DNA from: Opitutales bacterium
GTDB taxonomy: Bacteria > Verrucomicrobiota > Verrucomicrobiia > Opitutales > T3Sed10-336
Assembly: GCA_007130045.1 (NCBI GenBank)
Contig: SLTG01000033.1
Location: 1-36,234 of the forward strand
DNA: 36,234 bases
Direction: 5' to 3'
Below the pieces are notes generated by a model that saw only the letters and a program-made list of their open reading frames with translations, was not told where the DNA came from and did no database searches. The stretch's first letter is position 1. Every line of letters begins with the position of its first letter. Below are positions 16,623 through 25,702 of this stretch, one piece after another. A program made the position numbers and the translations under genes.

Positions 16623-17897
16623 CTATGAAGAAATGGGTCGACGGTTCCGCTGCTGCGGTGAGCGACGCCCGCGAAACGTGCGTTTCTTCCCGCCCGGCTG
16701 ACGCGCGGGAGCCGCCTTTGTTTGAGTATACCTTCCGGCGATGTGGCCCGCGCAGAGATCGTGTCCGGAGTACACTTCGATTTCCTGGCGAAGAAACTTT
16801 TCGATGCCCCGAAGTGAGTCGAAGTCCTCGTCGCCACAAAACATGATCGCTCGTCCCGAAGCACCCGCGCGTGCGGTCCTCCCGATGCGGTGAACGTAGG
16901 ACTCCGCCTCGGCGGGCGGATCGAAATTGATCACGAGAGAGATGTCTTTGACGTCGATGCCGCGGGCGGCGACGTCCGTCGCCACGAGTACTCGGCTTCG
17001 TCCGGCGCGGAAACGGTCGAGGGTCTTTTGGCGCGCGGTTTGCGACTTGTTGCCGTGAATCGCATCCGCACGGATTCCGTCGCGGCTGAGATTGCGTGCG
17101 AGTTTGTCGGCGCCGTGCTTGGTCCTGCTGAACACGAGAGTCAGGCCATTGTTTTCCGCTTCCCGCTCCAGCAGGGAGGAAAGCATTTCGCGTTTGTCGG
17201 CCTTGCGCACGAAGCAAACGGAGTGGTCGATGTTGTCCGCAGTTCGCGTCGATTCGGACGAGACGTTGATTTCCACTTCATCGGTCAGCATGGACTCGGC
17301 CACGCGGTTCACTTCGGGGGACATCGTGGCTGAGAAGAAGAGGGTTTGCCGTTCTTTGGGCAGTTCCCGGACGACGCGACGAATGTCGTGGATGAAGCCC
17401 ATGTCCAGCATTCGGTCGGCTTCGTCGAGAACGAAGACCTCCACGTTCCGCAGGTTGATGTGTCCCTGCTCGAAGAGATCGAGCAGGCGGCCCGGTGTGG
17501 CGACGAGAACGTCGAGCCCGTTTTGCAGCGCTTTGACCTGGGGACCCTGTCCCACGCCGCCGTAAACGGCAGCCAGGCGAATGCTGATGTGCTTACCGTA
17601 TTTACGGAAACTGTCAGCGACCTGGACGCCCAACTCCCGGGTGGGCGTGAGAATCAGCGAACGCACCTCGCCGCGCTTCAGGCGGCGCGGGTTTTCGTGC
17701 AACCGATGGAGAATGGGGAGCGCGAAAGCGGCCGTTTTTCCGGTTCCTGTTTGCGCGCATCCACGGAGATCCCTTCCTTCGATAAGGCGGGGGATTGCTT
17801 CCGCCTGGATGGGCGAAGGAATGGTGTACTCGGAATCGCGCAATGCGCGTTGGAGGGGAAGCGCCAGAGGCAATTCCCCGAAGGATGTAATCGACAT
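16623..17897 (-). CDS. DEAD-box ATP-dependent RNA helicase
   Basis: This 424-residue protein is counted from ATG 17897 (MSITSFGELPLALPLQRAL). The Q motif (F6 and IPSPIQ) is followed by Walker A AQTGTGKT (48-55), PTREL, DEAD in VLDEADRMLDMGF (158-161), SAT (189-191), and ARGIDVKDISLVINFD and HRIGRTARAG in the second RecA domain. After about residue 380 a basic tail (GGKKRTFRGRRSPQQRNRRP) probably binds RNA. It resembles the RhlE subgroup, which remodels RNA in ribosome assembly, decay or cold growth. The open frame extends 44 codons upstream without family similarity. Confidence 0.93.
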   Translation of the reverse strand: MSITSFGELPLALPLQRALRDSEYTIPSPIQAEAIPRLIEGRDLRGCAQTGTGKTAAFALPILHRLHENPRRLKRGEVRSLILTPTRELGVQVADSFRKYGKHISIRLAAVYGGVGQGPQVKALQNGLDVLVATPGRLLDLFEQGHINLRNVEVFVLDEADRMLDMGFIHDIRRVVRELPKERQTLFFSATMSPEVNRVAESMLTDEVEINVSSESTRTADNIDHSVCFVRKADKREMLSSLLEREAENNGLTLVFSRTKHGADKLARNLSRDGIRADAIHGNKSQTARQKTLDRFRAGRSRVLVATDVAARGIDVKDISLVINFDPPAEAESYVHRIGRTARAGASGRAIMFCGDEDFDSLRGIEKFLRQEIEVYSGHDLCAGHIAGRYTQTKAAPARQPGGKKRTFRGRRSPQQRNRRPISS

Positions 17898-18124
17898 AAC
17901 TGTATTTTTCTTGGTCTGCTCCGCGTTTGGCGGGCTTAAGGATCGATGAGATTTCGGTAATTCCGGGACAAATCTCTCATCGATCAAGACCAGGCCTGGC
18001 AGTGAACCAGGCGCCTCCTTATGAGACAAAACACCTGCTGCGGACCGTGTGAACGGTTCGCTTCACCTGCATGCAACATGAGCGGTTAATTCGCGAGCGC
18101 AAGCCCAAATCCGAGTTTCTTTAC

Positions 18125-20011
18125 TTATCTGAGCCAGTGGACCCGGTGGAACAGGCGGGAGGCGCCGTTTGAAGGAAGGTGGAATTCGCCGGTTGAGGAG
18201 GTCGGCTGAACGACGCGTCCGGTCGGTTGCCAGGTTTCCAGGTCCGCCGATTCGAAAAGTTCGTAAACGTGGTAGGGTTGCGCTTCGAAACGGAGAAACT
18301 CTTGATCGAACTCTGAAACCCTGAAGCGGGAGTTTCCCAACGGGTGCGTTCCAAGGAGGAACTCCTGCAGGTTGGTTAAACCGTCTCCGTCGGGATCGTC
18401 GTGCGGTCCTGAAAAACCCGGGGTCGGAGAGGCGGAGCCGAAATGCTCCTCGGCCCAACTGTCTGGCAGCCCGTTGGCGTGCGAGTCGAGGAGGAATTGG
18501 ATCACGCGGACCTGGGCCGGCGCGGATTGATGCCTGCCGTCGTCGAAGCGGACGAATACGCGCTCATGGAATTCGTTATCCTCCGGGTGGAATCCGTCCG
18601 AGTCCCAGAACGCGCCGTCCGCCGTAAAAGCGAGCACGTCTCCCGAACGGGTGAACTCGCCGTTCGTTGAGGTCGGATGGAGAAGTTCGGCGGTCAGTTC
18701 ATCCGCGTACAGACTGTGCCCGCGAAGCGTGATCTCGTTGACCTCCGGGTTCTGCAGCGGCGTGTGGCTCGTCACGATCCTCATGTATCGGTCGAATCCG
18801 AAAGGCGGCGGCGTTTCCGCGGGATGAACGGTTTCGATCACGTCTTTGTCCCACTGAGCGAGTGTCGCACCGCGATCGTCGCCGTGAATTTGATAAAACA
18901 TGATTGCTTCCCGCAGGTACGGATCGCTTTCATTTTGAACCTCGCTCGAGTGCGCCAGCCCGAGTGCGTGCCCGATCTCATGACAGAGCGTGGCTTCAAA
19001 GGTGTTGAGGTTCTGCAGCGAGGTGGCGGTGTGATTGATCACGACATACCCGCGTGTGACCCGATGAAACCCCACCCCGTCGATCGTCGCTCCGCTGCCT
19101 CCATCGTCGAATCCAGGCTCCCACGTGTAAACGTGCCCTCCGATTCCAAGCACGCCCGATGCAACGACGTCGTAAGAATCGTGTAATTGGATACGCAAGC
19201 GGCCGTCGTCCAGGTTTTCTTCGGACCCATACACGCTGGCTGCTTCGCCAAACGACTCGATTCCTTCGAACTGAAACGTGGCCGAAGAGACCTCCGACCA
19301 TGCGGCAAGGGCGTTTTCGACCGCCTGGATCGCTTCGGCCTCGGAGATCCCCTGCGGAAGTGCGTCGGCGTCAACGAGGTAATGGATCGGTTCTCCCCGG
19401 TCGGGGATGATCGAGCGGCGTGGCGGAAGGAACAGGCCCATGGGGTCTCCGGATAACGGGACTGCGTGGGAATGATCCTGAAGGAAATCATTGTTATCTT
19501 CCGCTTCGAATTTTCCCAGATCGATACCTTCCGCCGGCGAGGGATACAGGCTCCTCATCCGCTGCAATACGCCGGGCTCGGCAGCGGAGTTCAGGTGACG
19601 GGGTTCGGAATCGGAAACGATCGGCGCGCCGTCGGGTCCGGCAACGGTGCTGAAGTGTCCTGCCTGATGGCGTGCGAGAAAAAACAGTCGATCTTCTCCG
19701 GGCTTCAGTTCGGGCATTCCGGTGACGGTTTCCCCCGCTTCCTCCAAGTGTCCTCCCCGGTAGTGGAGAGTCACCCGAGACGGAGTTCGTCCCTTGAATA
19801 CTTCGGTGATCCGGATTGTGGCCTTCGTATGGACAAGGTTGTCGCGACTTCGATACGACACGACCGATTCCACCGTTCCGCGACAGACGGCGTGGGCGAG
19901 TTGGGTCCGTTCTTCGTGGGAAAGCGGTTCCACCGATGCCGCGAAGAGGGCGGAGGAATTGAGTGAGAAGCTGGCGATCGGCAGGCACAAGAGTAACGAA
20001 ATTGCACGCAT
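18125..20011 (-). CDS. Secreted metzincin (matrixin-like) metalloprotease with calcium-binding repeat
   Basis: This is a 628-residue protein counted from ATG 20011, which begins with a signal peptide (RAISLLLCLPIASFSLNSS). Residues 40-120 form an uncharacterised N-terminal domain (VCRGTVESVVSYRSRDNL). The catalytic domain includes the zinc motif HEIGHALGLAH at 344-354 and a likely Met-turn at AIMFYQIHG (M371), as in matrixins. At 539-552, DPDGDGLTNLQEFL is a thrombospondin-type-3/EF-hand-like calcium loop. The last 70 residues match a verrucomicrobial tail. It is expected to be exported and to degrade protein outside the cell. It is in a single-gene unit. Confidence 0.85.
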   Translation of the reverse strand: MRAISLLLCLPIASFSLNSSALFAASVEPLSHEERTQLAHAVCRGTVESVVSYRSRDNLVHTKATIRITEVFKGRTPSRVTLHYRGGHLEEAGETVTGMPELKPGEDRLFFLARHQAGHFSTVAGPDGAPIVSDSEPRHLNSAAEPGVLQRMRSLYPSPAEGIDLGKFEAEDNNDFLQDHSHAVPLSGDPMGLFLPPRRSIIPDRGEPIHYLVDADALPQGISEAEAIQAVENALAAWSEVSSATFQFEGIESFGEAASVYGSEENLDDGRLRIQLHDSYDVVASGVLGIGGHVYTWEPGFDDGGSGATIDGVGFHRVTRGYVVINHTATSLQNLNTFEATLCHEIGHALGLAHSSEVQNESDPYLREAIMFYQIHGDDRGATLAQWDKDVIETVHPAETPPPFGFDRYMRIVTSHTPLQNPEVNEITLRGHSLYADELTAELLHPTSTNGEFTRSGDVLAFTADGAFWDSDGFHPEDNEFHERVFVRFDDGRHQSAPAQVRVIQFLLDSHANGLPDSWAEEHFGSASPTPGFSGPHDDPDGDGLTNLQEFLLGTHPLGNSRFRVSEFDQEFLRFEAQPYHVYELFESADLETWQPTGRVVQPTSSTGEFHLPSNGASRLFHRVHWLR

Positions 20012-20165
20012 GGCGATAGGATCACCGTTTATTGGCGTGATTGTCAAAATCGAACCGAACGACGCACAGTCTCGTTTGCAATTGACCTTTTGAGAATGCG
20101 GTTTTTGGGTGGAACCGGAATTGGATGCCGGGTATCGGGTAGCCTGTTCGATTTGTTCCGGAACG

Positions 20166-20465
20166 ATGATCACTCTCGACGAAAACCGCCAGACCCGCGA
20201 AAGTGTTCGTCCTTACATGAAGCAAGCCCCGTGCGTGTTTTCGGAACCGTTGAGCGATCGGATCGGTTGCGGGGTTTGTCTTAAGTTCGAAAACCTTCGC
20301 CGGACCGGTTCGTTCAAGGAGCCGGGCGCCGGGGGCCTCCCTTCGTGCGTGATCTCCGCGACCGCTGGAAACCACGGGCAGGCTCGCGTTTCATGCCACA
20401 CAGTCGGTGAAGCAAAGAGGGAGTTGAAGGAATGGCAATGCGGCGATACGAGCCGCGCTGAATAG
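20166..20465 (+). pseudogene. Threonine dehydratase N-terminal remnant
   Basis: The frame from ATG 20166 begins MITLDENRQTRESVRPYMKQ and continues with SDRIGCGVCLKFENLRRTGS and FKEPGAG. This is the N-terminus of PLP-dependent threonine dehydratase, including the SFKxRGA lysine segment. The text then jumps to CVISATAGNHGQ, the segment expected about 20 residues further on, and the frame soon stops at about 100 residues instead of 320-400. A deletion has removed the intervening bases, and the rest of the gene is missing. Proline replaces the usual Arg after FKE. I regard it as a broken copy. Confidence 0.75.
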
Positions 20466-20475
20466 GATTTTGATT

Positions 20476-21633
20476 ATGGAGAGAGCAACTGCGAAGAAAG
20501 AGACCCTGGCGCTGGTCCTGAGCGGAGGCGGCGCCCGCAATGCTTATCACGCCGGGTTTCTTGCCGAGGTGGCGCGTATGCACCCGCGGTTGTCGTTTGA
20601 CATTCTCACCGGCGCTTCGGCTGGCACGATCAATCTGGCCCATATGGCTGCCAGCCCGAAGCCGTTTCCGGAAACGATGGAACATCTCGTCGGAATCTGG
20701 TCGCGTATTGAAGTCGAGGATGTATTCGATGTGAACATTGGCTCATTGGCCGGTCATTTCGGGCGGTGGGGAATGCGGTTGGTTTCGGGACGTCGGGGGA
20801 AATTCAAAGGGCCGGAGGGAATGGTGGATGCGAAACCCCTCTGGAGCCTTCTGAACCGGGAGCTGAAAACCGACCGCGGCCCGGTCGAGGGGATCAGGGA
20901 AAACATCGAACGAGGGGCGCTTCAGGCGATCGCTGTCGCTGCCACGAGCTACACGACCGGCCGTTCGGTGAGCTTTGTCCAGGGGCAGGACATCGAGAAC
21001 TGGGAAAGGGCCAACCGGCACAGCATGGAGGTTGATATTGGCGTCGAACACATCATGGCTTCCACGGCGCTCCCGTTTTTCTTTCCAGCGGTCCGGGTTG
21101 GCGACGCCTGGTATGGCGACGGCGGTATCCGGATGAACGCGCCCCTTGCCCCCGCCGTCCACCTTGGCGCCGACCGCATCCTGGCGGTTTCGACCCGGTT
21201 TCCGCGCTCGGCGGAAGATGCGGAGCGAAACCGGTCTTCGGGGTATCCGCCGCCCGCCCAGATCCTGAGCACGCTCTTTAACGCGATCTTTCTCGATATG
21301 TTTGACTACGACGCGATCCAATTGGAACGAATCAACCGGCTTGTGCGGGATATGCCGAAAGCCCTGCGCGGATCGTTGCGCCCGGTGAAACTGCTCGTGA
21401 TACGCCCATCCCAGGATCTCGGGAGGCTGACCAATGAATACGAACCCCGCCTCCCGCGCGCCTTCCGTTTCTTCACACGCGGACTTGGAACCGCGGAAAC
21501 GCGGAACAACGACGCTCTGAGCCTCATTTTCTTCCAGCACGATTACCTCTCGAGAATCATGGAGATCGGGCGCGCCGACGCCCGAGCCAACAGCGAAGCG
21601 TTGGCCGAATTCTTCGACGGGAGTTCCTCCTGA
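20476..21633 (+). CDS. Patatin-like phospholipase
   Basis: This is a 385-residue protein counted from ATG 20476. AGGA at 20464-20467 is well placed 8 nt upstream. The oxyanion motif is LSGGGARNAYHAGFL (15-29). The nucleophile S48 lies in TGASAGTIN (45-53), and D215 in WYGDGGIRMNAPL completes the Ser-Asp dyad. Such enzymes cleave acyl chains from phospholipids or other lipids. There is no signal peptide, so it is cytoplasmic or membrane-associated. Its stop shares bases with the photolyase start (TGATG), so the two genes are translated together. Confidence 0.9.
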   Translation: MERATAKKETLALVLSGGGARNAYHAGFLAEVARMHPRLSFDILTGASAGTINLAHMAASPKPFPETMEHLVGIWSRIEVEDVFDVNIGSLAGHFGRWGMRLVSGRRGKFKGPEGMVDAKPLWSLLNRELKTDRGPVEGIRENIERGALQAIAVAATSYTTGRSVSFVQGQDIENWERANRHSMEVDIGVEHIMASTALPFFFPAVRVGDAWYGDGGIRMNAPLAPAVHLGADRILAVSTRFPRSAEDAERNRSSGYPPPAQILSTLFNAIFLDMFDYDAIQLERINRLVRDMPKALRGSLRPVKLLVIRPSQDLGRLTNEYEPRLPRAFRFFTRGLGTAETRNNDALSLIFFQHDYLSRIMEIGRADARANSEALAEFFDGSSS

Positions 21634-23087
21634 TGGCGGAAAAGGACTCACCGATTTTGGTCTGGTTTCGCCTCGACCTTCGGCTCGACGACAACCCCGC
21701 GCTTTGCCGCGCCGTGGAAAGCGGGAAGCCTGTCGTTCCGGTTTTTATCTGGTCGCCCGAAGACGATGGGAACTGGCCGCCGGGAGGCGCGTCCCGCTGG
21801 TGGCTTCACCATTCCCTGGCGAGCCTGGCGGGTTCCCTGCCGCAGCGAGGGTCGCGATTGATTTTCCGGGTAGGGAGCGCGGCCGGAATTCTCGACGACC
21901 TGGTGCGCGAGACAGGCGCGTCCGCCGTGTATTGGAACCGCCGGTACGAGCCGGACCTGGTGAATCGCGACGCCCGGATCAAGAAAATGCTTCGCGGGCA
22001 AAACGTCGAGGTGATGAGTCACAACGGCAACCTTCTCTTCGAGCCGCACGCCACCAGGAACAAAGCGGGCGGCCCGTTCAAAGTATTCAGCCCGTTCTGG
22101 AAGCATTGCAGCCAACGGGAAGTCGGCGATCCGTTCACGATCGGCGACCGGCGGATCCCTTCACCCGCGAAGTGGCCCGGTTCGGTTCGGCTGGAGGATC
22201 TCAGCCTGCTGCCGACAGTTGATTGGGCGGCTGAGTTTCCGGCGTGGTGGACTCCCGGCGAATCGGAGGCGCGGCGACGCCTCGACGATTTCCTGTCCGG
22301 TCCGGTTGGGGATTACAGCGAAGAACGAAATTATCCCGCGCGAGACGGTGTGTCGCGCCTTTCACCGCATCTCCATTTTGGCGAGATCGGTCCGCGACGT
22401 CTATTCGCCGGGGCACAAGGGAAGTTGAAGCGAGCGCGTTCAGGTTCAGGTCGGGCCGGTATTTCGAAATTTCTCGCCGAAGTCGGATGGCGGGAGTTCG
22501 CCCATCACCTCTTGTATCATTATCCCGATACGAGTGAAAACCCGCTTAGGCCGGAGTTTTCCCGATTCCCCTGGCGGCGGGACAGGGCGAGTCTCACCGC
22601 GTGGCGCAAGGGAGAGACGGGCTATCCGATCGTCGACGCGGGGATGCGGCAGCTTTGGCGCACGGGCTGGATGCACAACCGTGTCCGGATGATTGCGGGC
22701 TCGTTCCTGGTCAAGGACCTGTTGCTGCCATGGAGGGAGGGAGCCCGGTGGTTCTGGGACACGCTCGTCGATGCGGATCTCGCGAGCAATACCCTGGGAT
22801 GGCAATGGGTTGCCGGATGCGGCGCCGACGCGGCCCCATACTTTCGCGTATTCAATCCCGTGCTGCAGGGAAAGAAGTTCGATGTCGATGGCGATTACAT
22901 CAGGCAGTGGATCCCCGAGTTGAAGGAACTGCCCGGTAAATGGATACACTGTCCCTGGGACGCGCCGAAGGACGTGCTCGACGCGGCGGGGATCTTGCCG
23001 GGGAAAACTTATCCAACCCCGATAATCGATCACCATGAGGCGCGCCTCCGCGCGCTGCGTGCATTTGAGACGATCAAAAAGCTTTAG
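21633..23087 (+). CDS. phr: Deoxyribodipyrimidine photolyase (class I CPD)
   Basis: This is a 484-residue flavoprotein. The N-terminal antenna domain has LVWFRLDLRLDDNPALCRAV (9-28). The FAD domain has YPIVDAGMRQLWRTGWMHNR and the long signature WQWVAGCGADAAPYFRVFNP, near the C-terminus. It repairs UV-induced pyrimidine dimers with blue light. Length and motifs match class I enzymes such as E. coli PhrB. It overlaps the patatin stop by one base. A hairpin at 23086-23100 follows its stop. Confidence 0.95.
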   Translation: MAEKDSPILVWFRLDLRLDDNPALCRAVESGKPVVPVFIWSPEDDGNWPPGGASRWWLHHSLASLAGSLPQRGSRLIFRVGSAAGILDDLVRETGASAVYWNRRYEPDLVNRDARIKKMLRGQNVEVMSHNGNLLFEPHATRNKAGGPFKVFSPFWKHCSQREVGDPFTIGDRRIPSPAKWPGSVRLEDLSLLPTVDWAAEFPAWWTPGESEARRRLDDFLSGPVGDYSEERNYPARDGVSRLSPHLHFGEIGPRRLFAGAQGKLKRARSGSGRAGISKFLAEVGWREFAHHLLYHYPDTSENPLRPEFSRFPWRRDRASLTAWRKGETGYPIVDAGMRQLWRTGWMHNRVRMIAGSFLVKDLLLPWREGARWFWDTLVDADLASNTLGWQWVAGCGADAAPYFRVFNPVLQGKKFDVDGDYIRQWIPELKELPGKWIHCPWDAPKDVLDAAGILPGKTYPTPIIDHHEARLRALRAFETIKKL

Positions 23088-23100
23088 CCCGAATCGGGCT
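23086..23100 (+). terminator. Hairpin at the end of the patatin-photolyase operon
   Basis: AGCCCG, three bases, then CGGGCT form a perfect 6-bp GC-rich stem at the photolyase stop. A T-run is absent, so termination strength is doubtful. Confidence 0.35.
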
Positions 23101-23396
23101 CGGTTGAGGCGCCGGCTCGGAGTAGCTTTTAGGCTTCTCCCGGCAGGCACGGGACTTCGCCTAATGCTCAGCGGATGCCTGAGCGATACGCCGGAAGAGT
23201 GTCCTTATTTCAGCATAACCGTGCCATACGAAATATCCGGTATGTCCATGATTCAGGCGGATTAGCCTTCCGGGCGCGATCCTCGCGGGCGGTGGAGAAA
23301 AGAAATCAGTATTTTGGGCTCGCGCGCGCACCGCGCGACGTTTTGAAATTGTTGTCGGCCGGAGCATCGGTTCCTCAATCCGGCTTATGTATCGTT
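23101..23396. other. Gene-free spacer before the N-acetylhexosamine-kinase-like gene
   Basis: About 300 bp. The downstream reading frame is open through most of it, but nothing before ATG 23397 matches the kinase family. A stem GCTCAG/CTGAGC lies near 23168-23186. I assume the promoter is here. Confidence 0.5.
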
Positions 23397-24521
23397 ATGA
23401 ATCGAAAGAGATTGAAAGCCGGTTGCTTGGAGCGGGTGGGGAGCCATTTTGGTCTGCGCGGAGACTTCGCCGAAGGCACTTCCTGGGGTTCCGGGCACAT
23501 CAACGACACTTTTTGTGTGGCGTACGATCAGGCGGGGAAACGGGTTCGCTATATCCATCAACGCCTGAACACCGAGGTTTTTGGCGATCCGGCGGCGTTG
23601 ATGCGGAACGTCGAACGGGTCTGTGACCACATCGCGGGAAAGACGGCGCGGGCCGCGTCTAAAGAAGGGGAGCTTCGACGCGCGCTCAGGTTGATCAGGG
23701 CCCGAGACGGAAATCCGTTCTGGGTGGATGCCGCGGGAGACTGCTGGCGGACGTTCGCGTACATCGAAGGGGCGATCACCCGGGACGTAATCAAAACCGT
23801 CGACGAGGCGCACGAGGTAGCCAAGGAATTCGGACGTTTCCAGGCGATGTTGAGCGATTTTCCTGTGGACGGGCTTGTGGAAATCATTCCCGATTTCCAT
23901 AATACCCGAAAACGTTTGGAAGCGCTCAAAAGCGTGATAGAAGACGATCCCGTCGGTCGGGTCTCCCGTGCGGGATTTGAGATTGATTTTGTGATATCGC
24001 GTGAACCTCTCGCCCGAATTCTGCTTGATCTGTACGATTCCGGAGATATTCCGCTGCGGATTACTCACAATGATACGAAGTCGAACAATGTCCTGCTTGA
24101 CGCGCGTACGGGTGAGGGAATTTGTGTGATTGATCTGGATACGGTGATGCCGGGGTGTTCGCTTTACGACTTTGGAGACCTGGTTCGCACGGCGGTGAGC
24201 CCGACCGTTGAGGACGAGCGTGATCTGGACAAAATTCGAGTGCGTCCGGGAATCTTTGAAGCGTTGGCTCAAGGATTCTTCTCCACCGCCGGAGCCTTTC
24301 TTAACGATATCGAGCGTGATCACATGGTGATGGCGGGAATGGTGATCTCCTATGAGTCGGGAATCCGTTTTCTCACGGATTTTATCGGCGGAGATCATTA
24401 CTTTAAGACAACGCGGGACGATCAGAATCTTGACCGTTGCCGGGCGCAGTTTGCCCTTGTGCGCAGCCTGGGAAAGCAGGAGCGTGAATTGCGAGCGATC
24501 GTGGCGCGGCTTCACGGTTGA
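23397..24521 (+). CDS. Phosphotransferase-family kinase, N-acetylhexosamine 1-kinase (NahK)-like
   Basis: This is a 374-residue protein counted from ATG 23397. The kinase-like fold has a GSGHINDTF loop (31-39) that replaces the usual P-loop. The catalytic loop ITHNDTKSNNVLLD (D226) and the metal motif CVIDLDTVMPG (D246, D248) are characteristic of aminoglycoside-phosphotransferase-like sugar kinases, and of NahK, which phosphorylates N-acetylgalactosamine or N-acetylglucosamine at C1. The length and the absence of a signal peptide fit NahK. It sits before the polysaccharide island, so amino-sugar use is plausible. The exact sugar is not proven by sequence alone. Confidence 0.75.
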   Translation: MNRKRLKAGCLERVGSHFGLRGDFAEGTSWGSGHINDTFCVAYDQAGKRVRYIHQRLNTEVFGDPAALMRNVERVCDHIAGKTARAASKEGELRRALRLIRARDGNPFWVDAAGDCWRTFAYIEGAITRDVIKTVDEAHEVAKEFGRFQAMLSDFPVDGLVEIIPDFHNTRKRLEALKSVIEDDPVGRVSRAGFEIDFVISREPLARILLDLYDSGDIPLRITHNDTKSNNVLLDARTGEGICVIDLDTVMPGCSLYDFGDLVRTAVSPTVEDERDLDKIRVRPGIFEALAQGFFSTAGAFLNDIERDHMVMAGMVISYESGIRFLTDFIGGDHYFKTTRDDQNLDRCRAQFALVRSLGKQERELRAIVARLHG

Positions 24522-24526
24522 TCCGG

Positions 24527-25348
24527 ATGGCGTTTCCATTGCCAATTCGCGAGAATCTTTCCTACGGTATCGGACTGGTCATCTGGGCAGGCGTCTTGGT
24601 TTTCTATGTTCATTTCCATCAAAGTGAAGACTGGTCTGAGTATATCGAAGCGGCAGTCCTGGAGTATTATGAAGCCATCCATCTCGTCCAGACAGGGACA
24701 TGGACGGAGATTGCGGCCCTGCGGCGTTGGAAGTTGCTTACCTTGTTTCCAAAGTATCTTGTGTTCACGCTGCCCTCATTGATGGCGTTTTTCCTGTGGG
24801 GCTTCGCGGCGGCGAGAGGTGTTACGGCCGGTGGATTGCGAGATTTCATCGTTTCCCGGGCAGGAATAAAAGGATTCATGATTTTGTTGATCGCCGGAAT
24901 GCTCTTTAACCTGGGGACGACTCTTGTCTGGATGTTCGAATCCGGAATGCCGCGGAATCCGGGCCTCGCACAATTTCTGACGGTTTTATTCTATCACAGC
25001 GGCGTACCTTTGCTCATGTTCGCCTATCTGACAGGGCTTGCGATCTGGTGGGGCGAGGGCGCCGGTTCGTTCATCCGGAAAGGGTTGTCCGCGGTCGGAC
25101 GGACCGCGCTCAGCAACTACCTGTTTCAGACGATTGTTGGAACGACGTTGTTTTACGGATACGGATTCGCGATGTATGGCCGCTTCGGGATTGCCTGGAT
25201 TCCGGTGGTTGCGGTTGCAATCTTTGCCGTCCAAATGATTCTATCCCGATGCTGGATCGCCCGTTTCCGGTTCGGTCCGGCCGAATATCTTTGGCGTTAT
25301 CTGACGTATCGGGGTTTTCGTTTCACACGCAGTAACGGGAAGGAATGA
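24527..25348 (+). CDS. Short DUF418 (YeiB-family) membrane protein, N-terminus apparently missing
   Basis: This is a 273-residue protein from ATG 24527; a TTG at 24518 overlapping the kinase stop is another possible start. About five or six membrane helices are visible. The C-terminal block SAVGRTALSNYLFQTIVGTT, then YGFAMYGRFG and the tail RFRFGPAEYLWRYLTYRGF are the DUF418 signature. YeiB-type proteins normally have 380-430 residues with an N-terminal acyltransferase-like half that begins 'LD.LRG'. That half is absent here, and no in-frame copy lies upstream. It is either a reduced DUF418 protein or a 5'-truncated gene fused to the kinase operon. Function unknown. Confidence 0.75.
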   Translation: MAFPLPIRENLSYGIGLVIWAGVLVFYVHFHQSEDWSEYIEAAVLEYYEAIHLVQTGTWTEIAALRRWKLLTLFPKYLVFTLPSLMAFFLWGFAAARGVTAGGLRDFIVSRAGIKGFMILLIAGMLFNLGTTLVWMFESGMPRNPGLAQFLTVLFYHSGVPLLMFAYLTGLAIWWGEGAGSFIRKGLSAVGRTALSNYLFQTIVGTTLFYGYGFAMYGRFGIAWIPVVAVAIFAVQMILSRCWIARFRFGPAEYLWRYLTYRGFRFTRSNGKE

Positions 25349-25581
25349 AGGTGAGTTCCCGTTCGCCGCGGTTGACCGCCTGCAGTATGACCAGCCGTCC
25401 GGGGAAATTCCCTCAGGACGGGCGATAAGCCCTCCCGCAACGCTGCGTTCCTCCGCTTCGACGGAGCCTGCGGATTTGAAAATTATAGGCCGGGTTGATT
25501 GCGGCGATCCCAGCCTGTCCGAGTTGCCGGCCTTGAATGATCATGACGCTTGTCACGCCCGAAGAATACGCCAAGCCTGCC

Positions 25582-25610
25582 GGCTCTGAGTCGAGCCAAA
25601 ACCCTTTTTT
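25582..25610 (+). terminator. Possible intrinsic terminator after the DUF418 gene
   Basis: GGCTC (25582-25586) and GAGCC (25593-25597) form a 5-bp stem. A T6 run follows at 25605-25610 after an 8-base gap. The short stem and gap make it weak. It overlaps the repeat shared with 29078-29102. Confidence 0.35.
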
Positions 25611-25625
25611 CCGGTTGCGTTCCGG
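25600..25625 (+). repeat. Flanking repeat copy A, upstream of the BNR_4 gene
   Basis: 26 bases (AACCC, a T6 run, CCGG, then TGCGTTCCGG) closely match 25 bases on the minus strand at 29078-29102, with four substitutions and one gap. The two copies are in opposite orientation and bracket the BNR_4 gene. Confidence 0.5.
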
Positions 25626-25702
25626 GGGAGATGGACTAACTTCCGCTCTGATGGGTTGGGACGGCGGCGATACGCCTGGGTGGTTACAATAAAGAGACTA
25701 TT

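Larger units (their letters stand above)
25349..25702. other. Spacer before the BNR_4 gene
   Basis: About 350 bp. It holds a possible hairpin-plus-T-run at 25582-25610 and repeat copy A at 25600-25625. A small ORF (ATG 25539, 51 residues, ending in TAA just before the BNR_4 start) reads through the repeat and has no visible family. TACAAT at 25685-25690 could be a -10 box but has no convincing -35. Confidence 0.5.

Noticed and set aside
16507-17217. 236-residue minus-strand frame
   Set aside because: Alternate-frame shadow of the DEAD-box helicase, rich in Arg and Gly with no motifs.
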